A DNA stretch of 64,000 bases, from the NCBI RefSeq assembly GCF_002994635.1, contig NZ_PVNL01000035.1, positions 62,001 to 126,000 of the forward strand, read 5' to 3'. This document shows positions 45,215-52,862 of the stretch, one piece after another (position 1 is the first letter of the stretch; each line of letters opens with the position of its first letter). A program made the position numbers and the translations under genes. This DNA is from Enhygromyxa salina (lineage in GTDB: Bacteria > Myxococcota_A > Polyangia > Nannocystales > Nannocystaceae). The notes beneath the pieces were generated by a model that saw only the letters and a program-made list of their open reading frames with translations, was not told the origin of the DNA and made no database searches.

Positions 45215-45958
45215 TCAGGGCGGGGTGAACTCACCGTCGAGCGTGACCGAGTCGATCGCGTGGGCCTCGAAGGCGGCCTGAGCCGCGCCAAGGCCCGAGC
45301 CAGAGTCGAGCTCGTCGAGCGAGGCCACGTCGAGCGCGTACAAGATGAACTGATAGGTGTGGGTGCTGGGCGGGCAGGGTCCGGCGTAGCCCGGCCAGTT
45401 CGCGTAGGACACCGCCTGGGTCGCCCCTGGCACCGACATTGGCATCGCCTGCCGCTCGACCGCCTCGGGGAGCCCGGTGAGATCCGCGGAGATGTCCCAG
45501 ATCGCCGAGTGGTCGAAGTTGAAGCTCAGGTCGGTGAAGAACACCGCGAAGCTGGCCGTGTCAGGCGGCGCACCGACCCACTCGAGCGGCGGCGAGATGT
45601 TGTCACCCACGCAGCTGTACTGATCCGGGATCACGCCGCCGGGCTCGAAGGCCGAGCTGGCCAGCGCGAACGCGACGGGATCGCCATCGCCATCGCCGTC
45701 GCCGTCGCCGTCACCGTCCCCATCGCCGTCGCCGTCACCCGGGTCCCCATCGCCGTCGCCCGGATCGCCGTCGCCGTCACCCGGGTCACCGTCGCCGTCG
45801 CCTGGATCGCCATCGCCATCGCCATCGCCATCGCCATCGCCGGTCTCGGTCGTCGTCGTCGCGGGGTCGCCCCCGTCGTCAGCGCTACAGCCGAGCAGGC
45901 TCAGCGAGGACAGCGTCGCCACGACGCCAAGCAGCACAGGATCAATCAGTCGTTGCAT
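45215..45958 (-). CDS. PEBP-like (YbhB/YbcL) lipoprotein with a (Gly-Asp)n linker
   Basis: 247 residues from ATG 45958. A signal peptide ends at lipobox SLLGC, and a Thr/Glu patch and a Gly-Asp/Pro linker of about 60 residues follow. The C-terminal 150 residues are a phosphatidylethanolamine-binding-protein fold: IPDQYSCVGDNISPPLEWVG, FDHSAIWDI, and the C-terminal GPCPPSTHTYQFILYALD with the typical G-x-C-P-P-x-G/S-x-H-x-Y ligand-pocket motif. Bacterial relatives are small-molecule or lipid binders of uncertain role. Surface tethering through a long linker suggests binding of an external ligand. It is divergent from the guanine deaminase gene. Confidence 0.87.
   Translation of the reverse strand: MQRLIDPVLLGVVATLSSLSLLGCSADDGGDPATTTTETGDGDGDGDGDGDPGDGDGDPGDGDGDPGDGDGDPGDGDGDGDGDGDGDGDGDGDPVAFALASSAFEPGGVIPDQYSCVGDNISPPLEWVGAPPDTASFAVFFTDLSFNFDHSAIWDISADLTGLPEAVERQAMPMSVPGATQAVSYANWPGYAGPCPPSTHTYQFILYALDVASLDELDSGSGLGAAQAAFEAHAIDSVTLDGEFTPP
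45677..45841. repeat. (Gly-Asp)n and Pro-Gly-Asp coding microsatellite
   Basis: A tract of ATCGCC, GTCGCC and GTCACCCGGG-type units inside the PEBP-like lipoprotein gene. The 18-base higher-order period (Gly-Asp-Gly-Asp-Pro-Gly pattern) repeats about four times in the middle. Confidence 0.85.
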
Positions 45959-46038
45959 GGGCGGTGACGCTACACTCTCCTCGGCGTGCTGGCAGTCACG
46001 AATCGTGTTACGACCCGTGCGCCGTCGTCCGCAGTGCC

Positions 46039-47277
46039 ATGACAGCGACCCTCCAGACCATCCGCGGCTGCGTGCTCGCGCCAGATCCCGACCATCAGCG
46101 CGTGAGCCTGCTGCCCGACGCGCTGCTGCGCATCGACGACGCGGGCGTGATCGTCTCCGTTGAAGCGGCGTCGGCTGACTGTGACGTCCCCAACACGTGG
46201 CCCGGCGCGGTGATCGTCCCGGGCTTCGTCGACGTGCACCTGCACTTTCCACAGACCCGGGTGATCGGCAGCGCCAGCGGCCCGCTGCTGCCGTGGCTCG
46301 AGCGCTCGGTGTTCCCCGAGGAGCAGCGCTTCGCCGACGACGACTACGCCGCGACCGTGGCCGACGAATTTTGCGACGCCCTGATCGCCCAGGGCACGAC
46401 CTGCGCCGCGATCTACAGCAGCAGTCATCCGGGCGCGACCGAGCGGTTGTTCGCCGCGCTCGCGCGCCGTGGTCTGCGGGCCGCGACCGGTCTGACGCTG
46501 ATGGATCGCCACGGCCCCGCCGCGCTGGTGCGCTCGCACACTGACGCGCTCGCGGCCAGCGAAGGCCTGCTCGAGCGCTGGCACGGCTACGATCGCGGTC
46601 GCCTGCAGCTGTCGATGATCCCCCGGTTTGCGATCAGCTGCACGCCGGAGCTGATGCAGGCCGCGGGCACGTTCGCAGCCAGTCACGATCTGCTGATCCA
46701 GAGCCACATCAGCGAGAACCTCGACGAGATCGCCAAGACCCTCGAGCTGTTTCCCGGGCAGCGCGACTACCTCGGGGTCTACGAGGCCCACGGCTGCGCC
46801 ACCGCGAGCACGATCCTCGCCCACTGCATTCACCTGTCCGATCACGAGTGGTCGCGGTTCGTGAGCCGCGACTTGGCGATTGCCCACTGCCCCGACAGCA
46901 ATTTCTTTTTGGGCAGCGGCGCGATGCCGCTGGCCGCCGCGCTCGATCGGGGTCTACGCGTGGGCTTGGGCACCGACGTCGGCGCAGGTCGGACCTTCTC
47001 GGTTCGCCGGGTCGCCGCCGCTGCCCACGACGCCGCCCTGCTTCACGGGGCTCCGGTGGCTCCGCAAGCGCTGCTGTGGCTGGCGACCCGGGGGGGGGCG
47101 CGCGCGCTCGGTCGGCCGCAGCTCGGATGTGTCGCGCCTGGGTTCGAGGCTGACTTGGCGGTGATCGATCTGCCCGCGCTCGGTTCGAGCGATATGGACA
47201 CGATCATCGACGCGCTGCTGTTTCGCCACGACGCCGGCCCCGTCCGCGCGACGCTGGTCCGCGGCCGGGTCTTGTAG
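46039..47277 (+). CDS. guaD: Guanine deaminase
   Basis: 412 residues from ATG 46039. It belongs to the amidohydrolase superfamily with the guanine-deaminase signature PGFVDVHLHFPQTRVIGS (metal ligands His67 and His69), the SHISEN block, the HCIHL histidine and Asp313 in GLGTDVGAGRTFSVR. The enzyme converts guanine to xanthine in purine salvage or catabolism. No other purine genes are adjacent. Its last 33 bp plus 36 bp downstream are duplicated at 48608-48676, beyond the toxin module. The gene end therefore acted as an insertion or recombination target while the coding sequence stayed whole. Confidence 0.92.
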   Translation: MTATLQTIRGCVLAPDPDHQRVSLLPDALLRIDDAGVIVSVEAASADCDVPNTWPGAVIVPGFVDVHLHFPQTRVIGSASGPLLPWLERSVFPEEQRFADDDYAATVADEFCDALIAQGTTCAAIYSSSHPGATERLFAALARRGLRAATGLTLMDRHGPAALVRSHTDALAASEGLLERWHGYDRGRLQLSMIPRFAISCTPELMQAAGTFAASHDLLIQSHISENLDEIAKTLELFPGQRDYLGVYEAHGCATASTILAHCIHLSDHEWSRFVSRDLAIAHCPDSNFFLGSGAMPLAAALDRGLRVGLGTDVGAGRTFSVRRVAAAAHDAALLHGAPVAPQALLWLATRGGARALGRPQLGCVAPGFEADLAVIDLPALGSSDMDTIIDALLFRHDAGPVRATLVRGRVL

Positions 47278-47313
47278 ACACCCCGGCCCGTCATCGAGCC
47301 ACCATCGCCGGCC
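47245..47313. repeat. 69-bp direct repeat, left copy (guanine deaminase 3' end)
   Basis: The sequence runs from within the last 33 bp of guaD to 36 bp beyond its stop. It matches 48608-48676 at 66 of 69 positions. The two copies bracket the MazF-like module, as expected for attachment sites or target duplication. Confidence 0.88.
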
Positions 47314-47327
47314 GCGTTGAGAGCCCC

Positions 47328-47840
47328 CTACCAGGGGGCCACACATGCGCCCGCGTACAGCCAGCCCCGAGGAGCGAAGCGACCAGACGCGCGAGCGGCT
47401 GCAGTCGGCGAAGTGCCAAGCTGTATGTGGGGGTCATATTTGGTCGGGCTCACCCTGAGAAGCAAAGCGCTTCCCATGCGTTGCAGTGCTGTGTGGACAA
47501 CCGGTGGCGCCATCTTCCCGTACGGCGTGGCGGGGAGCCGAGACACATCGAAATGGCGCGGCTTTGCCGTCAATACGTAGCAAAGGCCATCGGTCTTGAG
47601 CGACATGCCTTTGGGCTCACGAAGTGCGTCGATATCGTCCGGTCGAAATGGAACGTCGAAATTTGTCCTCTTCTCATCGCGCCCCGTCAGTGGCAGGCCG
47701 ACGACCAACCTGTCACGCCGCAAGGATAGGTCCGAAATGATCAGCCAAAGATGGCGTCCACCAACCTCAGCTCCGATGCTCCCTTCGCCGGAGTCGATCT
47801 CGTACACATGATCGCATGGAATTTGCCGGCGTGTCGTCAT
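47328..47840 (-). CDS. PemK/MazF-family toxin-like protein
   Basis: 170 residues from ATG 47840. The fold signature is GSIGAEVGGRHLWLIISDLSL (first strands, with the conserved Gly-x-Glu-x-x-x-x-Arg/His region), then VVGLPLTGRDEKR and the later LCYVLTAKPRHFDVSRL, as in MazF-like ribonucleases (split here for length). It is longer than typical MazF (110-120 aa), and the C-terminal 40 residues look unstructured. A small hairpin (47323-47339) sits at the stop codon. ATGA overlap with the upstream gene indicates one toxin-antitoxin-type operon. Base composition is visibly less GC-rich than in guaD, consistent with transfer. Confidence 0.7.
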   Translation of the reverse strand: MTTRRQIPCDHVYEIDSGEGSIGAEVGGRHLWLIISDLSLRRDRLVVGLPLTGRDEKRTNFDVPFRPDDIDALREPKGMSLKTDGLCYVLTAKPRHFDVSRLPATPYGKMAPPVVHTALQRMGSALLLRVSPTKYDPHIQLGTSPTAAARASGRFAPRGWLYAGACVAPW

Positions 47841-48448
47841 GCCACTTTGCTCGACCAGTCCGGCACATTCTGACTTGCCAAGGCCGACGCGAGCCCAAAT
47901 GCTCGTCCGGCTGCGTCCAGAAACGCGAACGTCAAATCTTCCCAGATCGCCGGTTCTTCAGCTTCGGACGAGAGCCACTTGGCAATCGTCATCAGCAGGA
48001 ATCGACCCTTCGTATCTTCTTTTGCTAGTTCCGTATGAGCCTCGATGCCACCCGGCACATGGCGAAGCAGGTTGGCCTCGTCGTCAGCCGCAAGCAAGCC
48101 GAGCCGGATTCGCTCAACAACATCATCACTGACATTCCGGTCTCTCAAGTCCTCGAGTAGATCGATCCTTGCGGTGGGCGAGGCGGTTCCGGGCTCATTC
48201 ATCAAGCGAATCCCCATGCTGACAACATGGACCGCGATCTCAATCTCAGGCAGCACGTCTTGCAGGACCGAGTTCATCTCTTCATGATCTTTGGACGTCA
48301 ACAGGCGATCGGAGGCCGCACGAAGTTGGTTGCGCGCAGCGACGACGAGCTCCGCCGTCTCACGTGCTGGGTCCTGTCCAGAGAGCGCGGCGCCAACAGT
48401 CTCGAGGAACCGTGGACTTCGCGCTGTGCTGAGTTCTTGGGCGCTCAC
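47837..48448 (-). CDS. Unknown protein upstream of the MazF-like toxin, candidate antitoxin
   Basis: 203 residues from GTG 48448, almost entirely helical and acidic, without DNA-binding motif or signal peptide. It contains regions such as AELVVAARNQLRAASDRLL and LEDLRDRNVSDDVVERIRLG. Its stop overlaps the toxin start, so the two are made together. It is larger than usual MazE-type antitoxins and resembles none I know. Its position, coupling and acidic character still make neutralisation of the toxin the simplest hypothesis. The pair lies exactly between the two copies of the 69-bp repeat. Confidence 0.6.
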   Translation of the reverse strand: MSAQELSTARSPRFLETVGAALSGQDPARETAELVVAARNQLRAASDRLLTSKDHEEMNSVLQDVLPEIEIAVHVVSMGIRLMNEPGTASPTARIDLLEDLRDRNVSDDVVERIRLGLLAADDEANLLRHVPGGIEAHTELAKEDTKGRFLLMTIAKWLSSEAEEPAIWEDLTFAFLDAAGRAFGLASALASQNVPDWSSKVA

Positions 48449-48607
48449 ATGCAGAGTCTAACCCGACCTCTGTCTGCACGCGTAGCGACTCAGCGCGTGC
48501 AAGCACACGACCGTTTGAGCGTCGCCGCTACTGATAGACCCTGGCCGCGTGGGCTGCGCCGCGCTCCCACACATCCAGCGGCGAGGAGGAACGTCGATGA
48601 GCTTGCA

Positions 48608-48676
48608 CGCGCGACGCTGGTCCGCGGCCGCGTGTTGTAGACACCCCGGCCCGTCAGCGAGCCACCATCGCCGGCC
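48608..48676. repeat. 69-bp direct repeat, right copy
   Basis: This copy still encodes the guanine deaminase C-terminus ATLVRGRVL and stop in plus-strand translation, but it is detached from any gene. Three mismatches separate it from 47245-47313. Upstream, 48449-48607 contains no gene. Confidence 0.88.
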
Positions 48677-48741
48677 CACCTCCGGGCCACTGTCCCGCCC
48701 ACGGGCCACTTTGAATTGCATGATTTCCCCCAACCGCCCGT

Positions 48742-48776
48742 GATCATTGAATTCCGATCATTGGCAGACCTCGTGC
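48742..48776 (+). promoter_or_regulatory. Conserved upstream element of the first ComEA-like gene
   Basis: Two direct GATCATTG repeats (48742-48749 and 48756-48763), then TGGCAGACCTCGTGC. The same block at the same distance precedes the paralogue at 51094. TGGCA-N7-TGC resembles a sigma-54 -24/-12 promoter, but would leave only about 5 nt of leader before the ATG. The promoter class is therefore open. Confidence 0.5.
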
Positions 48777-48792
48777 TTTGTGTACGAGCATC

Positions 48793-49170
48793 ATGAACAA
48801 GACCATCCGCACCCTCACCACCTCCTTCGCCCTCGTCCTCGCCACGCTCGTCGGTGGCAGCGCTCTGGCGGCCACGCCCACCAACGCGGCGCTCGACACC
48901 AACTCCATCGTGCATGACGACGCCCGGTTTGACGCCGCGGTGGTCCTGGAGGGCCAGGTCAACATCAACACCGCGAGCGCGGCCGAGCTGCAGCTCCTGC
49001 CTGGGATTGGGCCGTCGATCGCCGAGCGGATTGTGGGCTACCGCGAGACCCATCGGTTCGAGCAGAGCAGCAACCTCATGCGCGTCAAGGGTGTCGGCCA
49101 GAAGACCTACGACAAGATCAAGGGCTTCTTGACCGTCGACGGCGAGACCACCCTGCGCGTGTCCAAGTAG
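48793..49170 (+). CDS. ComEA-like helix-hairpin-helix protein, copy 1
   Basis: 125 residues from ATG 48793 with a cleavable Sec signal peptide (ending near SALAA). A short linker leads into the ComEA core VNINTASAAELQLLPGIGPSIAERIVGYRETHRF, continued by LMRVKGVGQKTYDKIKGFL (split at residues 58-116). The tandem helix-hairpin-helix motifs bind DNA without sequence specificity. Exported ComEA pulls incoming DNA during natural transformation. Unlike Gram-positive ComEA it has no membrane anchor, as in proteobacterial periplasmic forms. A near-identical paralogue lies 1.9 kb downstream. No other competence gene is in the window. Confidence 0.88.
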   Translation: MNKTIRTLTTSFALVLATLVGGSALAATPTNAALDTNSIVHDDARFDAAVVLEGQVNINTASAAELQLLPGIGPSIAERIVGYRETHRFEQSSNLMRVKGVGQKTYDKIKGFLTVDGETTLRVSK

Positions 49171-49201
49171 CGCTCGCTCGCTGACCAGCTCACACCTCCG
49201 G

Positions 49202-49231
49202 CGCCCGCGTCACCACTTGGTGGCGCGGGCG
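49202..49231. terminator. Hairpin after ComEA-like copy 1
   Basis: CGCCCGCGTCACCA pairs with TGGTGGCGCGGGCG through a 2-nt loop (one G-T mismatch). The same hairpin follows the second ComEA-like gene. There is no T tract. Confidence 0.6.
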
Positions 49232-49474
49232 TCGGTGTTGACTCGACGCGCTCGCTCGTGGTTTTCGTGGGTGATGACGGCACCCCCCGAAACCACGGTT
49301 TCCGACCAGCTACTAGAGATTGTACCGCATGGAGGGGGCGTTGCTGCAAGGGCCTCAGATCTGCTGTTAACGCCCGCTGTCGGCAGTTTCGCCGACACCA
49401 ACCAGGAGCGGACGAGATGCGAACGTTGATGACAGTGGCGCTAACGAAGTACGTGACGCGGGGCAGGTGTCGCA
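49232..49474. other. Intergenic between the hairpin and the monooxygenase gene
   Basis: No convincing gene or RNA seen. It presumably contains the promoter of the monooxygenase gene; I could not identify one. Confidence 0.3.
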
Positions 49475-50941
49475 ATGACTGACCACGCGGTGATCATCGC
49501 AGGTGGCGGCCCGACCGGGCTGATGCTGGCGGGCGAGCTGGCGTTGGCCGGGGTCGACGTCGGGATCGTCGAGCGCCGCGCCAGCCAGAAGCTCGATGGG
49601 TCGCGGGCCGGAGGTCTGCACGCGCGCACGATCGAGGTGCTCGACCAGCGCGGCATCGCCGACCGATTCGTGTCGCAAGGCCAGACCGCGCAGGTCCAGG
49701 TGTTGGCCTCGACCCTGCTCGACATCAGCGACTTCCCGACCCGGCACCCCTACGGGCTGGCGCTGTGGCAGCGCCGGTTCGAGCAGATCTTGGCCGGCTG
49801 GGTCGAGGAGCTGGGGGTCCCGATCCATCGCCAGCGAGAGGTGACGGGGTTCACCCAGCACGACGCGGGCGTCGACGTCGAGCTCTCCGACGGTCGCACC
49901 TTGGGCGCCGCGTATCTCGTCGGGTGCGACGGCGGGCGAAGCCTGGTCCGCACCGCGGCCGGGATCGACTTCCCGGGGTGGGACGCGACGATCAGCTACC
50001 TGATCGCCGAGGTCGAGATGGCGGAGGAGCCCCCCTATGGCATGCGCCACGACGCAACCGGGACTCACGGCCTGAGCCGGCTCGCAGACGGTGGGCCGAT
50101 CCGGGTGGTGCTGACCGAGCGAAACCTCGAGCGCACCGGTCAGCCGACCATGCGCGATCTCAGCGAGGCGCTGGTCAGCGTCTACGGCACCGACTTCGGT
50201 GTGCACAGCCCAACTTGGATCTCCAGCTTCACCGACGCGGCCCGGCAGGCGGCGGCATATCGGGATCGTCGGGTGTTGCTGGCCGGCGACGCGGCGCACA
50301 TCCATCCCCCGCACGGAGGGCAGGGCCTCAACACCGGGGTGCAGGACGCGGTCAACCTCGGCTGGAAGCTCGCCCAAGTGGTGCATGGCACGTCCCCGGC
50401 GAGCCTGCTGGACAGCTATCACGCCGAGCGACACCCGGTCGGCGCCCGGGTCTTGCGTTCCACCATGGTCCAGGTCGTGCTCGCAAAGACCGATGCCCAG
50501 CACCAAGCCGCCCGCGAGACGATGGCCGACCTGCTCGGGATGGACGAGCCCCGCAAGCGGATCGGCGGCATGCTCTCGGGTCTCGACATCCACTACGATC
50601 TCGGCGACGGGCACCCGCTGCTCGGGCGCCGGATGCCCGACCTCGACCTGAACACCGCCCGCGGCCCGCAGCGGGTGTTCACCCACCTTCACGCCGCCAA
50701 GGCTGTGCTGCTCGACCTCGGCGAGCCCGGCCGCTTCGACATCACGCCGTGGGCCGGTCGCGTCCAGCTCGTCGACGCCACCTACGACGGAACTTGGGAG
50801 CTCCCCGTGCTCGGCGAGGTCCCGGCGCCCGCAGCTGTCTTGATCCGACCCGACGGCCACGTCGCGTGGGTCGGCGATCTCGCTGATCCAGCGCTGCCCG
50901 ACGCCCTCGCCACTTGGTTCGGACCGCCACGCAACGATTGA
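49475..50941 (+). CDS. Class A FAD-dependent aromatic monooxygenase (Rox-like)
   Basis: 488 residues from ATG 49475. The protein has a Rossmann FAD motif IIAGGGPTGLMLAGELALAG (near 7-26), the DG motif YLVGCDGGRSLVR, and the second FAD motif GDAAHIHPPHGGQGLNTG (about 271-288). These define p-hydroxybenzoate-hydroxylase-type flavoproteins. The C-terminal thioredoxin-like domain is also present (VLIRPDGHVAWVGDL). The long GDAAH motif and overall length resemble rifampicin monooxygenases and polyketide-tailoring hydroxylases; the natural substrate cannot be deduced. It lies between the duplicated ComEA-like genes, so it may have been caught up in that duplication. A strong hairpin follows. Confidence 0.88.
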   Translation: MTDHAVIIAGGGPTGLMLAGELALAGVDVGIVERRASQKLDGSRAGGLHARTIEVLDQRGIADRFVSQGQTAQVQVLASTLLDISDFPTRHPYGLALWQRRFEQILAGWVEELGVPIHRQREVTGFTQHDAGVDVELSDGRTLGAAYLVGCDGGRSLVRTAAGIDFPGWDATISYLIAEVEMAEEPPYGMRHDATGTHGLSRLADGGPIRVVLTERNLERTGQPTMRDLSEALVSVYGTDFGVHSPTWISSFTDAARQAAAYRDRRVLLAGDAAHIHPPHGGQGLNTGVQDAVNLGWKLAQVVHGTSPASLLDSYHAERHPVGARVLRSTMVQVVLAKTDAQHQAARETMADLLGMDEPRKRIGGMLSGLDIHYDLGDGHPLLGRRMPDLDLNTARGPQRVFTHLHAAKAVLLDLGEPGRFDITPWAGRVQLVDATYDGTWELPVLGEVPAPAAVLIRPDGHVAWVGDLADPALPDALATWFGPPRND

Positions 50942-50959
50942 CGTGGCGCGGACGCTCGA

Positions 50960-50981
50960 GGTGGCCCGCCAGCGGGCCACC
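50960..50981 (+). terminator. Hairpin after the monooxygenase gene
   Basis: GGTGGCCCGC and GCGGGCCACC form a perfect 10-bp stem with a CA loop, 19 bp after the stop. The stem is very stable and there is no T tract. Confidence 0.65.
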
Positions 50982-51042
50982 GTCCCGCCGATCGTCCCGT
51001 CCACGGGCCACCTTAAATTGCTGGATTTCCATAACTATCCGT

Positions 51043-51077
51043 GATCATTGGATTTCGATCATTGGCAGACCACGTGC
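51043..51077 (+). promoter_or_regulatory. Conserved upstream element of the second ComEA-like gene
   Basis: GATCATTG repeats at 51043-51050 and 51057-51064 overlap TGGCAGACCACGTGC. The distance from the last C to the ATG is 17 bp, identical to copy 1. The block is better conserved than sequence further upstream, suggesting a shared regulatory site. Confidence 0.5.
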
Positions 51078-51093
51078 TTTGTGTACGGGCGTC

Positions 51094-51477
51094 ATGAACA
51101 AGACCATCCGCACCATCACCACCACATTCGCCCTCGCCCTCGCCACGCTCGTCGGCAGCTCCGCGCTCGCGGCCGCGCCCGCGCAAGTCGAGGGCGCCGC
51201 AACCGAGCAAGTCGAGCTCGATGGCGCCGACCGCTTCGACGCCGCCGTGACCCTCGAGGGGCAGGTCAACATCAACACCGCGAGCTCGGCCGAGCTCGAG
51301 CTGCTGCCGGGGATCGGCCCCTCGATCGCCGCGCGGATCATCAGCTACCGAGAGACCCACAAGTACCAGCAGCGCAACAACATCATGCGCATTCGGGGCA
51401 TCGGGCAGAAGACCTTCGCCAAGATCAAGGACTACTTGATCGTCGAGGGCGAGACCACGCTGCGCGTGGCTGGCTAA
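51094..51477 (+). CDS. ComEA-like helix-hairpin-helix protein, copy 2
   Basis: 127 residues from ATG 51094, with a signal peptide nearly identical to copy 1 (MNKTIRT start). The helix-hairpin-helix core contains VNINTASSAELELLPGIGPS and IMRIRGIGQKTFAKIKDYL. The linker after the signal peptide differs and is acidic. Duplication includes the upstream element and the downstream hairpin, so the unit of duplication was a whole transcription unit. Two exported DNA-binding copies could differ in expression or partner, or simply raise dosage. A role in DNA uptake is inferred from the family only. Confidence 0.88.
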   Translation: MNKTIRTITTTFALALATLVGSSALAAAPAQVEGAATEQVELDGADRFDAAVTLEGQVNINTASSAELELLPGIGPSIAARIISYRETHKYQQRNNIMRIRGIGQKTFAKIKDYLIVEGETTLRVAG

Positions 51478-51504
51478 CCTTCACCACTCACACACACAAA
51501 CTGG

Positions 51505-51533
51505 CGCCCGCGTCACCTCTGGTGGCGCGGGCG
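51505..51533. terminator. Hairpin after ComEA-like copy 2
   Basis: CGCCCGCGTCACC-TCT-GGTGGCGCGGGCG, the same stem as after copy 1 (49202-49231). Its conservation between copies supports a real terminator or RNA-stabilising role. Confidence 0.6.
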
Positions 51534-51608
51534 TCTCTATATTGGCGGGCCAGCACGAACGCCTTCAGTCACGTCCCGTGATCAGACATGAGCCGCGCAT
51601 GCGAACGC

Positions 51609-51774
51609 CTAGCAGCCCGTGGTGCAATGCATCGCGGCTCCTCGCGCCGGAATTTTCGTCGAGGGCGAGGCGTCGAAACGCAGCTGTACCGGGTGTACTG
51701 CAAGTTTCGGCAACGCTGCCCTCGGCGAAAAGGCCAAGCGAGGGGGCGTGAGGCATTGCACCACGGGCTGCTAG
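51609..51774. mobile_element. MITE-like palindromic element, copy 2 (166 bp)
   Basis: Same length, CTAG ends and 18-bp terminal inverted repeats as the copy at 26415-26580, with three substitutions. The right-hand CTAG again provides the TAG stop of a minus-strand gene (the SDR gene ending at 51771). The left end falls in intergenic DNA about 75 bp after the ComEA hairpin. The high identity points to recent or ongoing movement, or to selection on the structure. Confidence 0.88.
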
Positions 51775-52862
51775 CCTTCGGTCAACATGCTCGCGCGCTG
51801 CCGAAACGCGGCCTCGAACCGCGCGTCGTCGAGCACCAGCGAGTAGAACAAACGCTTGGGCTGGTACTCGGCGTGGTAGCGGGTCTGACCCAGCATCCGC
51901 TGCAGCCGGTTGGCCTGCCGCAGCAGCGGACCGGGCACCCGCATGGGCGTGATCCCGCGCTGCTCCAAAAACCGCGTCAACGGCCCCGGAGAGGGTCCTG
52001 CGATGTTGTACACGCCCTTGCCGCGCAGCATCAACGCGAGCTGAATGTCGCGAGCGAGCCGCTCTTTGGTCGTGGGGTTGATCATCGGATCGAAGCCGAT
52101 CGGGAGCACGGGCGGGTGGCTCTCGAACAACAAATTCAGCCCCGACATCACGCCACCACCGATGACCCCGGCCGGACGCAGAACCATGACCTCGCACGCG
52201 GGCGAGTCCATCTTGGCCCGGCAGTAAAATTCCGCGTCGATGATGTCGCGCACCGACTTGGGCGAGCTCGGATCCAGGTTGAGCTCGGCGTCCTCGGCGA
52301 CCTTGTAGTCCCCGCGCGGGCCAATGGCATAGACCGCGTCGCTCGACAAGAACACATACTTGCCGACCCCGTGGCGCAAGCTCGCGTCGAGCAGGTGGCG
52401 GGCCGCGTTGACGTTGTACTCGTGGCGCGAGACGTCGTAGCCCTTGGGGTTACCCGAGAACGCCAGGTGGACGACCGTGTCGAGCGGGCGCTCACGGAAT
52501 TCCTCGAACAGGAACAGGTTGTCGACCTGTCGGCGCCGATCCAGGGTCGCGCTGTGGAACATGAAGCGGTTGGGATCGTGGCCGAGCAGCCCCGGCGGGC
52601 ACGCGCCCTCCCCGACCGCCAGGATCTTCTCGATCCGCCGATCCTCGAGCAGGCACGCGATCAGCTCGGCAGCTATCTTGCGCCGCGCGCCCGCGATCAG
52701 CACCCGCCTCGGTCCTGGGCGAAGCAGCGAGGGCGTCGAAGCCACGATTTGGTGAACCTGATCGAGCGGGTCGGGCACGCTCGGCCCGCTCCCTGACCCA
52801 CTCCCTGACCCTGAACCGTTGATCGGGCCGTGCTCGTGCGGGTGATCTGGACCTTCGCTCAT
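51771..52862 (-). CDS. NAD-dependent epimerase/dehydratase-like SDR
   Basis: 363 residues from ATG 52862. A Gly-Ser-rich N-terminal extension (about 15-30, a perfect alternating GS run) precedes the SDR fold. The fold shows RRVLIAGARRKIAAELIACL at the nucleotide site (the glycine pattern is degenerate), then VVHLAFSGNP, VFLSSDAVYAIGPRG and a later PAGVIGGG strand. A Tyr (DAVYAIG) is present, but the classical Lys four residues later is not. It overlaps the acyltransferase gene by ATGA and uses a TAG stop from the MITE-like element. The pairing with a PlsC-like enzyme suggests lipid metabolism. Confidence 0.8.
   Translation of the reverse strand: MSEGPDHPHEHGPINGSGSGSGSGSGPSVPDPLDQVHQIVASTPSLLRPGPRRVLIAGARRKIAAELIACLLEDRRIEKILAVGEGACPPGLLGHDPNRFMFHSATLDRRRQVDNLFLFEEFRERPLDTVVHLAFSGNPKGYDVSRHEYNVNAARHLLDASLRHGVGKYVFLSSDAVYAIGPRGDYKVAEDAELNLDPSSPKSVRDIIDAEFYCRAKMDSPACEVMVLRPAGVIGGGVMSGLNLLFESHPPVLPIGFDPMINPTTKERLARDIQLALMLRGKGVYNIAGPSPGPLTRFLEQRGITPMRVPGPLLRQANRLQRMLGQTRYHAEYQPKRLFYSLVLDDARFEAAFRQRASMLTEG

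Noticed and set aside
47323-47339. Hairpin GCCCCCT-ACC-AGGGGGC as a terminator of guaD
   Set aside because: It overlaps the stop codon of the MazF-like gene and has a short stem; direction and role are ambiguous, so no separate feature was made.
48762-48788. A firm sigma-54 promoter call before the ComEA-like genes
   Set aside because: The TGGCA-N7-TGC match is good and conserved, but the predicted start would leave only about 5 nt before the ATG; reported only as a conserved element.
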